A stretch of 64,000 nucleotides of DNA, taken from Acinetobacter sp. (GTDB lineage Bacteria > Pseudomonadota > Gammaproteobacteria > Pseudomonadales > Moraxellaceae). The first letter of the stretch is position 1. Every line of letters begins with the position of its first letter. Positions 37,408 to 46,882 of the stretch are shown in pieces. Below the pieces are notes generated by a model. The model did not search any database. It worked only from the letters and a program-made list of their open reading frames with translations, and had not been told where the DNA came from. The position numbers and the translations under genes were made by a program. Location: positions 1-64,000 of the forward strand of contig JAITLL010000070.1 of the NCBI GenBank assembly GCA_031277915.1. The letters run 5' to 3'.

Positions 37408-40062
37408 TTATTCTTTTACTGGGTGAATGGGTAATCTGATTTGAATTAAAGTACCTTTATTTTGGCGCCCTGAAAATGCTTCTATTGTACCCATATGAGC
37501 ACCAATAATCGCTTTTACGATTGTAAGCCCTAAACCAGTACCAAACTTTCCACGGTCTCCTCGTTCCATCGTATAAAACATATCAAAAATGCGATGTCTT
37601 TCGTCTTCAGGAATTCCAGCACCTCTATCTTCAATTTCAATTTTTACTTCCTCTTCTGATGAAAATTGAGCACGAATCACAACTGGTTCATCTGGAGGTG
37701 AAAAGTTTGCAGCATTTTCTAAAACATTAAAAATAGCTTGCTCTACCAGTGCTGGGTGAACATACAAACTCATCGGTTGCTCAGGTAACTGAACTATCAC
37801 TTGAGTGTCTGGTTTATAACGCTTTAAACGGCGGGTTGCCGAACCAATTAGTTCATCTATCCCAATCCAGTCTCTTTTTAAAGTTAAACCTTCGTGTCCC
37901 AAACGTGTCATATCAAGTAAGTTTTGAATATAACGGTCTAAGCGCTCACCTTCTAAATGAATTGTTTCAAGCAGATCTTGCTGGTCTTGTTCTGACATAT
38001 CAGCTTTAAAATTGGCAAGTGTGTCTGCTGCTCCAATAATAGAAGCAAGTGGTGAACGTAAATCATGCGATACCGAAGATAATAAAGCAGAACGTAAACG
38101 CTCTGTTTCACTGGTGACTTTTGCTTGTTCAAGCTCATTGACCAATTGAGTTCTAAGTGCTGCCTGTGCAATGTACTCAATTACACTTTCAGTTAGTTTT
38201 TTCTGCTCAAAATTTAGAGAAACCACTTCATCTTTAAAGTAAATTCCCACGATACCCAAACTACTTTTTTGTTCTAAAAGTGGTAGAAACCACCAGTTCG
38301 ACTGGCTAAGTGTATCGGTAAACCGTCCACACGGCTGCTGATGTTTCAAACACCAATCTGCGGCTACTTTTTCTTTATCATTTAACTCTATGTCAGATGA
38401 AATGACTTTATCTTGAATAGAAATCCATACTTTAGTTTGAAGCTGTGTTTCTAAAGTCATACGACCTGTTTGCATGACTTCTTCAAGGTTCACCGCACTA
38501 GAAAGCTTACGTGCTAAATCTTGCATCACTGTAGTGTAGGCATTGGCAGCTTTTAAAGATAAAACTTGCTGACGCAATTGAGAAGCCAAACGCCCGGCAA
38601 TTAATGCTGCTGCAAAAAAAGCAACTACGGTAACTACGCCTTGATGGGCTGAAATTTGTAAGGTAAAACGTGGTGCAATAAAGAAAAAGTTATAAGCCAA
38701 GAAGCAAATAAGAGCTGCTATTACTGCAGCGAGCATTCTAGTTTTTGTTGCTACAATTAAAACTGAAATAATAAAAATGACAGAAAAATCTTCGATCCCT
38801 AATAGAACTTCGGCAAAGTGAGCTATAAAAATACTGGCACATGTAACAGCTAAAACAAAAATACTTTCTTTTAATGATAAAAATGATGGCTTTTCAAATT
38901 GTGTTGTCTTTTTAGTGCCCTGTTCTGGATGCAAAATGGTTAAAGCAATCGAGTTTTCTTGATTCAGTAATTGCTGAGCTAAATTTTTCCTAAATAACTT
39001 CAACCACCACGGTGAAATACTTTTACCAATAACAAGATTTGAAATTCCCCGATCAAGCGCAGCATCCATTAATACTGAAGCAACTCTATGCCCATATAAA
39101 ACTTCTGTCCGACCACCGAGTTGTCGAGCTAGTTCAAATGCACGATCAATCTCAATATATTCTTTTTTATATGAATTTGCTGAACTCTGTCCAAAGTCTA
39201 GATTTTTAGCCACATTCACCACAGTCCATGTAGCACCATTGCGCTCCGCTAAACGGCAACCTGCTCGTACTAAATATTCAGAAGAGCCTTGTCCATCTAT
39301 CGCAATCATCAATTCATTTTGCAACGATATCGACTTTAAACCCTTAGAGGCATAACTTTCTTTTAAATCTGAATCGACATGCTCCGCAACGCATTGCATT
39401 GCCAGTTCACGTAATGCAGTTAAATTTGAAATGCTAAAAAAGCCTTGTAACGCCAGATTTGCTTGCTCTGGCACATAGACTTTTCCTTGATGAAGCCTTT
39501 CAATGAGTTCACTGACAGGTAAATCAATTAAGCGAATGTCTCGAATACGATCAAACACCCGATCTGGTACCGTTTCATTTACTCTAATGCCCGTAATCTG
39601 ATGCACCACATCATTTAAGCTTTCTAAATGTTGAATATTAATCGTCGTAAATACATCAATACCTGCATCTAGTAATTCATTGACATCTTGCCAACGTCGT
39701 TCATGGCGACTATTTGGTATGTTGCGATGAGCCAACTCATCAACTAAAACAATTTCCGGATGCCGAAGCAGAATAGCATCTAGATCCATTTCTTCTAAAG
39801 TATGTCCCTGATATTGCATTTCCTTTCTAGCAATTTGAGGCAACCCTTCCAAAATTTTTAGAGTTTCTATTCTTCCGTGGGTTTCAACAATACCAACAAC
39901 AACATCTGTGCCTTGTTGAAATAACTCTTTAGCGCGAGCAAGCATGGCATAGGTTTTCCCAACACCAGGCGCCGCACCGAGAAAGACCGTTAGTCGACCG
40001 GCTTGATATCTATTAACATGATTTAATAAGGCTTCAGCCTGATTTTCGCGATTGCTTTGCAC
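37408..40062 (-). CDS. kdpD: KdpD sensor histidine kinase
   Basis: KdpD senses low K+ or turgor and phosphorylates KdpE. In order, the 884-residue protein has the KdpD N-terminal domain with Walker A GAAPGVGKTYAML (about residues 29-41), a UspA-like domain (about 245-370), four membrane segments (about 395-490), a GAF-like domain, the H-box SSVSHDLRSPLASIIGA and the ATP-binding domain (NVLENAANFSP, GTGLGLTIVKAI). It starts with GTG. It lies 38 bp after kdpC. Confidence 0.97.
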   Translation of the reverse strand: MQSNRENQAEALLNHVNRYQAGRLTVFLGAAPGVGKTYAMLARAKELFQQGTDVVVGIVETHGRIETLKILEGLPQIARKEMQYQGHTLEEMDLDAILLRHPEIVLVDELAHRNIPNSRHERRWQDVNELLDAGIDVFTTINIQHLESLNDVVHQITGIRVNETVPDRVFDRIRDIRLIDLPVSELIERLHQGKVYVPEQANLALQGFFSISNLTALRELAMQCVAEHVDSDLKESYASKGLKSISLQNELMIAIDGQGSSEYLVRAGCRLAERNGATWTVVNVAKNLDFGQSSANSYKKEYIEIDRAFELARQLGGRTEVLYGHRVASVLMDAALDRGISNLVIGKSISPWWLKLFRKNLAQQLLNQENSIALTILHPEQGTKKTTQFEKPSFLSLKESIFVLAVTCASIFIAHFAEVLLGIEDFSVIFIISVLIVATKTRMLAAVIAALICFLAYNFFFIAPRFTLQISAHQGVVTVVAFFAAALIAGRLASQLRQQVLSLKAANAYTTVMQDLARKLSSAVNLEEVMQTGRMTLETQLQTKVWISIQDKVISSDIELNDKEKVAADWCLKHQQPCGRFTDTLSQSNWWFLPLLEQKSSLGIVGIYFKDEVVSLNFEQKKLTESVIEYIAQAALRTQLVNELEQAKVTSETERLRSALLSSVSHDLRSPLASIIGAADTLANFKADMSEQDQQDLLETIHLEGERLDRYIQNLLDMTRLGHEGLTLKRDWIGIDELIGSATRRLKRYKPDTQVIVQLPEQPMSLYVHPALVEQAIFNVLENAANFSPPDEPVVIRAQFSSEEEVKIEIEDRGAGIPEDERHRIFDMFYTMERGDRGKFGTGLGLTIVKAIIGAHMGTIEAFSGRQNKGTLIQIRLPIHPVKE

Positions 40063-40100
40063 TTGATATCATCCGGTAAACTAACAATTTTATTTTCAAG

Positions 40101-40706
40101 TTAATGTGTAGATTGTAATTGATCTAAAGCAATATTGAGTTCTAATACATTAACACGAGCTTGTCCTAATACACCAAACTGAACTGGTTCAATATGCTTT
40201 TGTAATAACTCTTCTACAATTTTAGGGTCTAAATGACGCGCTTGAGCCACTCGAGCAACCTGCAATTGAGCAGATTCAGGGCTAATATGCGGATCGATAC
40301 CACTGCCCGATTTAGTCACCAAATCACTTGGAATAGGAGCATTACCTGTGTGGTCTTGTTTTTTCACTGCAAGAATCTGTGCATCAATTTGCTTTTGAAG
40401 CTCTGGATTGGTAAGCGCTAAATTTGTCGCCCCCATAGACATTGGGTCATAAGCAACCGCTGAAGGACGTGGGTGAAAATAAGTTTCTCCAACAAATGGC
40501 TGAGCGACTAATGTTGACCCTAAAACTTTATGATCTATTTCAATCAAACTACCATTTGCTTGATTGTTAAATAACACTTGTCCCGCGCCTGTAGCGATAG
40601 CACTATACACAGCACCACAACCGACAAGGGTGAAAATTAGTAGTCCGAAAGATGCTCTTAAGGTCTGACCCAAATTTGCTTCTGAATTTTGTGCATAAGT
40701 TTTCAT
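40101..40706 (-). CDS. kdpC: Potassium-transporting ATPase subunit C
   Basis: KdpC is the single-span subunit that stabilises the KdpA-KdpB complex. The 201-residue protein has one membrane segment near its start (ASFGLLIFTLVGCGAVYSAIA) and the conserved FHPRPSAVAYDP, TKSGSGIDPHISPESA and VNVLELNIALD motifs. An in-frame start at 40742 would overlap kdpB by 23 bp; the ATG at 40706 has GGAG close upstream and a 13-bp gap from kdpB, so it is preferred. Confidence 0.95.
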   Translation of the reverse strand: MKTYAQNSEANLGQTLRASFGLLIFTLVGCGAVYSAIATGAGQVLFNNQANGSLIEIDHKVLGSTLVAQPFVGETYFHPRPSAVAYDPMSMGATNLALTNPELQKQIDAQILAVKKQDHTGNAPIPSDLVTKSGSGIDPHISPESAQLQVARVAQARHLDPKIVEELLQKHIEPVQFGVLGQARVNVLELNIALDQLQSTH

Positions 40707-40719
40707 TTCAAACTCCAGA

Positions 40720-42753
40720 TTACAAACCAAATAATTGAACAATCACAACATCAATCGCTTTAATGGCAATGAATGGTAGAACTACACCGCCCACACCATA
40801 AATCAACATATTTCGACGTAGTAACTGAGTTGCAGTTGAAGGTTTAAATTTCACGCCTCGGAGTGCGATTGGAATTAATAACGGGATAATAATCGCGTTA
40901 AAAATTAATGCAGATAAAATCGCGCTGTTTGGACTGGCCAAATGCATTACATTCAATACTTGCATTTGTGGAATCGCAGCAGCGAACAATGCAGGCAAAA
41001 TGGCAAAGTATTTAGAGACATCGTTTGCTAACGAAAACGTCGTTAACGCACCGCGGGTAATCAGCTGCTGTTTCCCGATTTCAACCACAGCGAGTAGTTT
41101 GGTTGGGTCAGAGTCTAAATCAACCATATTGCCAGCTTCTTTTGCAGCTTGTGTACCCGAGTTCATGGCTAAGCCAATATCGGCTTGCGCTAATGCAGGC
41201 GCATCGTTGGTTCCATCACCGACCATTGCAACTAAACGACCTTGTTGTTGTTCAGTACGAATACAAGCCAATTTATCTTCTGGTTTTGCTTCGGCAATAT
41301 AGTCATCTACACCAGCTTCAGCAGCAATCGCGGCAGCAGTTAATGGATTATCACCTGTGACCATGACAGTTTTGATGCCCATTTCTCTTAAGCGTGCAAA
41401 ACGTTCTTTAATACCATGTTTAATCACATCTGAAAGTTCAATCACACCTAATACATGATGTTGATTTGCGACAACCAATGGGGTTGCACCTTTTTTGGCA
41501 ACTTGTTCAACACGTGCTTTTAACTCTAAGTCTTGAGAATAATCTTCATCTACAAACTTCAAGATTGCATCTAAAGCACCTTTACGAATTTGGTCACCAT
41601 TCGGTAAATTCACACCGGAAATTCGAGTCGAAGCACTAAAAGAGATAAATTCGGCTTGCTCAGGTTCTTGCTGTTTTAAACCTTGTTCTTTTGCTAACTT
41701 AACAATCGATTTCCCTTCTGGTGTAGGGTCAGCAAGTGAACTTACCCAAGCAGCCGCTCTCAACTCAGATTCGGTTACCGAAGTTAAAGGATAAAATGAG
41801 GTCGCTTGACGGTCACCATAAGTAATGGTTCCTGTTTTATCGAGTAAAAGCACATCAATGTCACCCGCAACCTCGACAGCTTTACCTGATTTCACCAAAA
41901 CATTGGCTTTGAGTGCACGGTTCATGCCCGCAATACCAATCGCAGGTAACAAGCCACCAATGGTTGTTGGAATTAAGCAGACCAATAACGCTACGAGTAC
42001 AACTGGATCAAGCTCAATATGCAAATAATGAGCAATAAATGGTAGGCTAATCACGACAATTAAGAACGTAAGTGTCATCACCATTAACAAGAAGCCAAGT
42101 GCAATCTCATTCGGTGTTTTTTGACGATTTGAGCCTTCAACCAAAGCAATCATACGATCTAAGAAACTTTGGCCAGACTCAGCAGTTACTTGCACAACAA
42201 TACGATCTGTAAGGACTTTGGTGCCGCCAATAACACCTGAACGGTCAGTTCCAGCTTCACGTAACACAGGTGCAGACTCACCTGTGACAGCCGATTCATT
42301 AATAGTCGCAAAGCCTTCTACAATTTCACCGTCGGCTGGAACAAGCTCACCTGCATGTACTTCAATAAAATCATTTAAATGAAGTTCGGTGGCTGCGATT
42401 TGAGTGGTTTGACGGTCTGTCAAAGAATTGAGTCTTCGAGCAGTCAAGTTTTCTCTTGCTGCACGCAATGAAGATGCCTGTCCACGACCTCTAGCCTCTG
42501 CAACCGCTTCAGCATAGTTAGCAAATAAAATCGTAATAAACAAAATTACTGTGACAATCAAACCAAACACCAATGTGGCATATCCCATTAAGGTACTTAG
42601 AGCAGTAATCACTGTTCCAAGCCATACTATTGCCATGACTGGGTTTTTAATTGCATGCTGCGGTAGCAATTTCACAAAAGCATTTTTCCAAACTTCAAAA
42701 GTTGGTACTGCCACAGTCATTTTATGGCTATTTACATGAGTTTGTGTATTCAT
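40720..42753 (-). CDS. kdpB: Potassium-transporting P-type ATPase subunit B
   Basis: KdpB is the P-type ATPase catalytic subunit. The protein of about 677 residues has the TGES actuator motif in TINESAVTGESAPV, the phosphorylation motif LLLDKTGTITYGDR, the nucleotide site around KKGATPLVV, and the hinge MVGDGTNDAPALAQADIGLAMNSG in part. A frame starts at GTG 42759, but AAGGAGG is correctly spaced only for the ATG at 42753. The start lies 14 bp after the kdpA stop. Confidence 0.97.
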   Translation of the reverse strand: MNTQTHVNSHKMTVAVPTFEVWKNAFVKLLPQHAIKNPVMAIVWLGTVITALSTLMGYATLVFGLIVTVILFITILFANYAEAVAEARGRGQASSLRAARENLTARRLNSLTDRQTTQIAATELHLNDFIEVHAGELVPADGEIVEGFATINESAVTGESAPVLREAGTDRSGVIGGTKVLTDRIVVQVTAESGQSFLDRMIALVEGSNRQKTPNEIALGFLLMVMTLTFLIVVISLPFIAHYLHIELDPVVLVALLVCLIPTTIGGLLPAIGIAGMNRALKANVLVKSGKAVEVAGDIDVLLLDKTGTITYGDRQATSFYPLTSVTESELRAAAWVSSLADPTPEGKSIVKLAKEQGLKQQEPEQAEFISFSASTRISGVNLPNGDQIRKGALDAILKFVDEDYSQDLELKARVEQVAKKGATPLVVANQHHVLGVIELSDVIKHGIKERFARLREMGIKTVMVTGDNPLTAAAIAAEAGVDDYIAEAKPEDKLACIRTEQQQGRLVAMVGDGTNDAPALAQADIGLAMNSGTQAAKEAGNMVDLDSDPTKLLAVVEIGKQQLITRGALTTFSLANDVSKYFAILPALFAAAIPQMQVLNVMHLASPNSAILSALIFNAIIIPLLIPIALRGVKFKPSTATQLLRRNMLIYGVGGVVLPFIAIKAIDVVIVQLFGL

Positions 42754-42767
42754 TTTCACTCGCCTCC

Positions 42768-44477
42768 TTAGCCTTTAACCAACAAAAGTTGATCGGCGAT
42801 TGGCCCAAGGACAAGAACTGGCATAAATTGTAATAAGGTAAGCAATACAACAATCGTAATCAGTGTTAACGCAAAGGTTGGTGTTTCAACTTGAAGACTA
42901 CCTGTTGTTTCGGGTGCTTTTCTTTTTGCTGCTAAACGTGTCGCAATCATTAATGGCAAAATTAATGCTGGGAAGCGTCCTAAAATAAGTGCAATGCTAC
43001 AAGTGACATTCCACCAGACTGTAGTATTTTTAAGGCCTGCAAAGCCTGAACCGTTGTTGGCAAATGCAGAGACATATTCATAGAAAACTTGGGTAATGCC
43101 ATGTGGTCCTGGGTTTGTGATGCCTGATAAGCCCGGAATACTGACACTTAATGCAGTAAAAGTAAGAATGATAAGAGGCTGAATTAAGATAATAATCGCG
43201 AGTAACTTGATCTCTGCGGCTTCAATTTTGCGTCCAAACAACTCAGGTGTACGACCTGTCATTAAACCTGCAATAAATACCGCAAGTAACAGATAAACCA
43301 TAAACTGTTGCAGACCACAGCCCACACCGCCCCAAATGGCATTAATCAACATATTAATGAGTTCAACCAGCCCAGTAAGAGGTGCAGAAGAATCATGCAT
43401 CATATTGACCGAACCATTATTCACTTGTGTAGTAAGCGCAGCCCAAACTGCCGATGATGCAGCTCCGAATCTTTGCTCTTTACCTTCCATTACAGCAATT
43501 TGAGATGCTGTCGATGACATACTTTCAGACCAGACAGCTGCCGCACCTGAAATAACCGACATTAAAAGCATGCTACCAAACACAAAGTAGGCAAATTTTT
43601 TACGTCGGGTAAAATGTCCCACCATAAAAATGACTGTAATTGGAATAAGTAAAATCGCAATCATTTCCATGAAGTTAGATAGTGGCGTTGGATTTTCTAA
43701 AGGTGCAGCACTATTTGGACCATACCAGCCTCCACCGTTACTACCCAATTGCTTAATAGCAACCATTGGTGCAACTGGGCCTAATGGAATTTTTTGGGTT
43801 TGTACTGTATTCGCTTTATCAATAACCTGTACTTCTGGCCCACCTTGAAAAGTTGCTGGCACGCCTTGGCTGTTAAGCAACAACGACCAAACAAAACAGA
43901 GTGGAAGCAAGAAACGTACTGTAGGGCGTATCACATCGGCCCAATAATTACCAATTAAAATTTGATCTGGCTGTTCTGCAACGTCAGCAGCAATATGGCT
44001 AGGACGTTGATAAAAGAAAGCTCTTAAGGTCGCAACAACTAAAGCTAGCCCCATCATTGGTGTGATGACTTGCAAACCTACAATACCTGTCATTTGCGAC
44101 AAATAAGACAATTGAGCTTGGCCAGAATAATGCTGTTGATTGGTATTAGTTAAAAATGAAATAGTCGTGTGTAATGCTAAATCCCAGCTCATGTTTGGTG
44201 CGTGATTTGGGTTTAATGGTAGCCATGCTTGCGTCATAAAAATAGCGAAAACGGCTACGACTAGAAAGACACAGCTAACAACAAATGCTAAAGAATATTG
44301 TTTCCAGTTCATTTGTTGTTGTGGAGATATACCTAACAAGCGATATACAGGATTTTCAATCCAGCGAAATAATCCATCACCAACCATCGGCTGATTTGTC
44401 ATCACTTTGGATAGATATTTGCTGAGACACCATGCTAAAAAAATAGCAATAAATAAAACAAGGATAAGTTCTAACAT
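42768..44477 (-). CDS. kdpA: Potassium-transporting ATPase subunit A
   Basis: KdpA is the K+-selecting subunit, related to Trk/HKT channels. The 569-residue membrane protein has about ten helices and the four filter loops, such as FLTNTNQQHYSG, GSNGGGWYGPNSAAP, a third near LINMLINAIWGGVGCG, and AFANNGSGFAGL. AAGGAG lies 8 bases before the ATG. It heads the kdpABCDE unit; no typical kdpF is visible before it. Confidence 0.97.
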   Translation of the reverse strand: MLELILVLFIAIFLAWCLSKYLSKVMTNQPMVGDGLFRWIENPVYRLLGISPQQQMNWKQYSLAFVVSCVFLVVAVFAIFMTQAWLPLNPNHAPNMSWDLALHTTISFLTNTNQQHYSGQAQLSYLSQMTGIVGLQVITPMMGLALVVATLRAFFYQRPSHIAADVAEQPDQILIGNYWADVIRPTVRFLLPLCFVWSLLLNSQGVPATFQGGPEVQVIDKANTVQTQKIPLGPVAPMVAIKQLGSNGGGWYGPNSAAPLENPTPLSNFMEMIAILLIPITVIFMVGHFTRRKKFAYFVFGSMLLMSVISGAAAVWSESMSSTASQIAVMEGKEQRFGAASSAVWAALTTQVNNGSVNMMHDSSAPLTGLVELINMLINAIWGGVGCGLQQFMVYLLLAVFIAGLMTGRTPELFGRKIEAAEIKLLAIIILIQPLIILTFTALSVSIPGLSGITNPGPHGITQVFYEYVSAFANNGSGFAGLKNTTVWWNVTCSIALILGRFPALILPLMIATRLAAKRKAPETTGSLQVETPTFALTLITIVVLLTLLQFMPVLVLGPIADQLLLVKG

Positions 44478-44479
44478 GG

Positions 44480-44614
44480 CTATTCTCCTTTATATTCCAA
44501 GGCTTGATTTGCCAAATTGGACATAAGAAGAAGTGAAGAAATATCATTTGTTTTGAGTCTGCATACGACTATGCCAGACTGATGCAAGATGCGCATTTGA
44601 GAATTTATAAGCAT
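44480..44614 (-). CDS. Possible 44-aa ORF coupled to kdpA
   Basis: A short ATG frame ends 2 bp before the kdpA start, and the kdpA ribosome-binding site lies within its last codons. AGGA is 8 bases before its ATG. The predicted peptide begins MLINSQMRIL and ends NQALEYKGE. It is not strongly hydrophobic, unlike KdpF of enterobacteria, so I do not call it kdpF. It could be a leader peptide that couples translation to kdpA, or a chance frame. Confidence 0.3.
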   Translation of the reverse strand: MLINSQMRILHQSGIVVCRLKTNDISSLLLMSNLANQALEYKGE

Positions 44615-44689
44615 CTTTATTGTCCTGAAATAACACTAATTTAGTGGATTTCAGTATGGATAAAATGCTCGTAAATTCTCTATTGAGGA

Positions 44690-44718
44690 AGTCAAAGACC
44701 GCGTAAATTTTGCGTAAA
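44690..44718 (-). promoter_or_regulatory. Candidate KdpE operator and -35 region of kdp
   Basis: Two copies of GCGTAAA (44701-44707 and 44712-44718) are spaced 11 bp start to start, one helical turn. Read toward kdpA they are TTTACGC repeats lying just before TTGACT (44695-44690), a good -35. OmpR-family activators usually bind tandem direct repeats of this spacing at or next to -35. A clear -10 at the right distance is missing, as is common for activated promoters. Assignment to KdpE is inference from position. Confidence 0.45.
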
Positions 44719-44735
44719 ATTTAGTTTAAAAGAAC

Positions 44736-45173
44736 TTAAATCTTAAAATTAACAACTGGATAAAGCGTACGATCAGCCTTTAAAGTCTCACAATGCCAAA
44801 GCTCATATAAAGGGATTTTTACATCAAGGGCCAAAGGTAATTTTTTTGAATTAAATTGCATATGGTCCAGATCACATCCCCATGCAATCAAATCTACATC
44901 TAAAGAAATATGATGCGATGGACGAATACGCCCAGAATCTGTCTCAAGTTTTTTTAGAAAAGATTCAATGTGTTCACACGATAAAGTGCTTCTTAATAGG
45001 CATGCTGAATTCCAGTAATCGTCTCCAATACTATCTCGGCATGGAATTTGATAAACAGATGAAAACTGCACTTTCCCCAAAGTTGCTAATTGTGTATAAG
45101 CAAAAGTAAAGTACTGATTTGCGTCTAAATTACTCGCTAGAGCGAGCGCAAAAATTGTTTCTGGTGCGTTCAA
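44736..45173 (-). CDS. Divergent HPPK (FolK)-like protein
   Basis: A 145-residue protein resembling 6-hydroxymethyl-7,8-dihydropterin pyrophosphokinase. It keeps the fold's start (FALALASNLDANQYF), the NSACLLRS strand and an LDVDL acidic pair corresponding to the LDLDI metal-binding motif. However, the usual RWGPR segment just before that motif is absent; here GRIRPSHHI leads straight into SLDVDL. This removes an arginine needed for catalysis in E. coli FolK. The start overlaps folB by 44 bp, so the two are co-translated. It may be a degenerate or repurposed paralog; a second, canonical folK would be expected elsewhere. Confidence 0.72.
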   Translation of the reverse strand: MNAPETIFALALASNLDANQYFTFAYTQLATLGKVQFSSVYQIPCRDSIGDDYWNSACLLRSTLSCEHIESFLKKLETDSGRIRPSHHISLDVDLIAWGCDLDHMQFNSKKLPLALDVKIPLYELWHCETLKADRTLYPVVNFKI

Positions 45174-45510
45174 GACGAATTCCTACAGCATTAGCTTCTG
45201 CAATGATGGCTGGCTTACGGATGGTTATGGTAATTTTTTCAATTGTTGGAAAGCTTTCAAATAAACATTGCAAAACCAGATGAGCTGCATGCTCGATTAA
45301 CTCAGGTTTGGCTTGTTGAATAGTTTGAGCCGATAACTCACAAATCTGAGCATAGTTGAGAGTGTCCTCAAGCTTGTCAGACTCTGCTGCTCGGCTCAAA
45401 TCATTATGGATGGTCAAATCCAACATTAAAGGTTGAATAATTTGTCTTTCCCAGTTGAAACAGCCAATCACTGTCTCAACCTTCAAGCCTTCAATAATAA
45501 TGGCATCCAT
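45130..45510 (-). CDS. folB: Dihydroneopterin aldolase
   Basis: FolB converts dihydroneopterin to 6-hydroxymethyl-dihydropterin in folate synthesis. The 126-residue protein has the family pattern IIIEGLKVETVIGCFNWER, LNYAQICE, the catalytic-lysine strand KITITIRKPAIIAEANAVG, and a normal length. It overlaps the following folK-like gene by 44 bp and follows the ABC1 kinase-like gene by 15 bp. Confidence 0.93.
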   Translation of the reverse strand: MDAIIIEGLKVETVIGCFNWERQIIQPLMLDLTIHNDLSRAAESDKLEDTLNYAQICELSAQTIQQAKPELIEHAAHLVLQCLFESFPTIEKITITIRKPAIIAEANAVGIRLERTRNNFCARSSE

Positions 45511-45525
45511 AAATTTAAACTGACC

Positions 45526-46824
45526 TTAGTGCTTTAACAACGAAGCAGGTTCCATATTTTGAACCATTTTCAAACGTTGGTCTGCATAAATATCTGTATA
45601 TGGTGCGAGTACGCGCATAAAACGATCAAAATAAAGCATTTGCTTAAATAATAAGGCAAAATCTCGAGGGAATTTAATACCGTGGCGTTCACCTACACCC
45701 ACCATATCCATCATAATATCGTTCAAATCGGCAGGATTGGTAGACAGAATTTGCTGAGGATCTGCCATTAATACGCCATTAAACAAACGCTCTAAATCTT
45801 GAGCTAAAACCTGAACATCAACTTTATTATGGGTCATACCCATTTTCAGCATATTTTCAGCCATTGCCTGATAATCAGTCTTTTGCAACGCATCCATAAA
45901 CGCAATACATGCTGTCCAGACTTCTGGTTTTAACTGCCCCACAATACCGAAATCGATAAAACCAATTCGGCCATCTTCAAGCAACATTAGATTTCCAGCA
46001 TGTAAGTCAGCATGGAAACTCTTACATAGCATGAGACTACCAAACCATGTGTTCATGGCAGTAATCAGTACTTGTGATGGGTCTTTAGCATATTGTTTTA
46101 CCACGCTAAAATCTGTCAAAGACACACCGTATAAACGCTGCATAGTCAAAACACGGCGTGTAGAGAACTGATGATAAACCTTAGGTGCTGTCGCGGCGTG
46201 GTTTTGAGAAATATTTAAATATTCTATAAAGTCATCTAAATTTTGTGCTTCTTCAATGAAGTCAACTTCACGCACCATACGGGTTTTAATTTCATCGACA
46301 ATATCAGAAAGAGCAGCAAACTTGATTTTAGGTACTGCACGTTCAAGCAGCTTGGCAGCCCAATGCACTACATTTAGGTCAGTGTATAAAATAGTTTCGA
46401 CACCAGGCTTTTGTACCTTAATAACGACATCTTCACCTGTCGTCAATTTAGCTGCATGAACCTGAGCAATTGAAGCAGAAGCTAATGGCTTTTCATCGAT
46501 ATAGCTAAAAATCTGGTTTAAATCACGACCTTCAAATTCAGATGCGAGTACGCCTTGAATATAGCTAAATGGTAGAGTTGGGGTCTGATCTAAACAGCCT
46601 TGAAATTCTTCTACATATTCACGTGGGAACAGTGATGGTGTACTTGCGATAAACTGACCAAGTTTAATATATGTTGAGCCAAGTGATTCAAAAGTTTCAC
46701 GCATGAGTTTGGCATTACTTGGCTTATCAGTTGCATATTTAATACCAGCTTTAGCAGCAACAACTGCTGTTTCACCGATACGGGCAACTGAGCGCAATCC
46801 ATCAAATAAAATATTTTTTTTCAT
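45526..46824 (-). CDS. ABC1/AarF-UbiB family kinase-like protein
   Basis: A 432-residue atypical kinase of the ABC1 family. The KxGQ motif is in YIKLGQFIAS (about residues 52-61), the Ala-rich loop in ASASIAQVHAAKL, the VIKVQKPGV lysine strand, the HADLHAGNLMLLEDG catalytic loop and the FIDFGIVGQL metal motif follow. Bacterial UbiB of the E. coli type is about 546 residues with two membrane helices at its C-terminus; this one lacks that tail, so it is a UbiB-like paralog rather than certain UbiB. A role in lipid or quinone handling is inferred from the family. Confidence 0.82.
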   Translation of the reverse strand: MKKNILFDGLRSVARIGETAVVAAKAGIKYATDKPSNAKLMRETFESLGSTYIKLGQFIASTPSLFPREYVEEFQGCLDQTPTLPFSYIQGVLASEFEGRDLNQIFSYIDEKPLASASIAQVHAAKLTTGEDVVIKVQKPGVETILYTDLNVVHWAAKLLERAVPKIKFAALSDIVDEIKTRMVREVDFIEEAQNLDDFIEYLNISQNHAATAPKVYHQFSTRRVLTMQRLYGVSLTDFSVVKQYAKDPSQVLITAMNTWFGSLMLCKSFHADLHAGNLMLLEDGRIGFIDFGIVGQLKPEVWTACIAFMDALQKTDYQAMAENMLKMGMTHNKVDVQVLAQDLERLFNGVLMADPQQILSTNPADLNDIMMDMVGVGERHGIKFPRDFALLFKQMLYFDRFMRVLAPYTDIYADQRLKMVQNMEPASLLKH

Positions 46825-46882
46825 ATTTCTTTAAAACCAGAGTATTCAAATCAAGTGTAGCAAATTTTGCTTTGTTTGCTGA

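Noticed and set aside
44480-44614. kdpF before kdpA
   Set aside because: The small frame there is polar, with no hydrophobic single span, and does not resemble KdpF. It is listed as an unknown coupled ORF instead.
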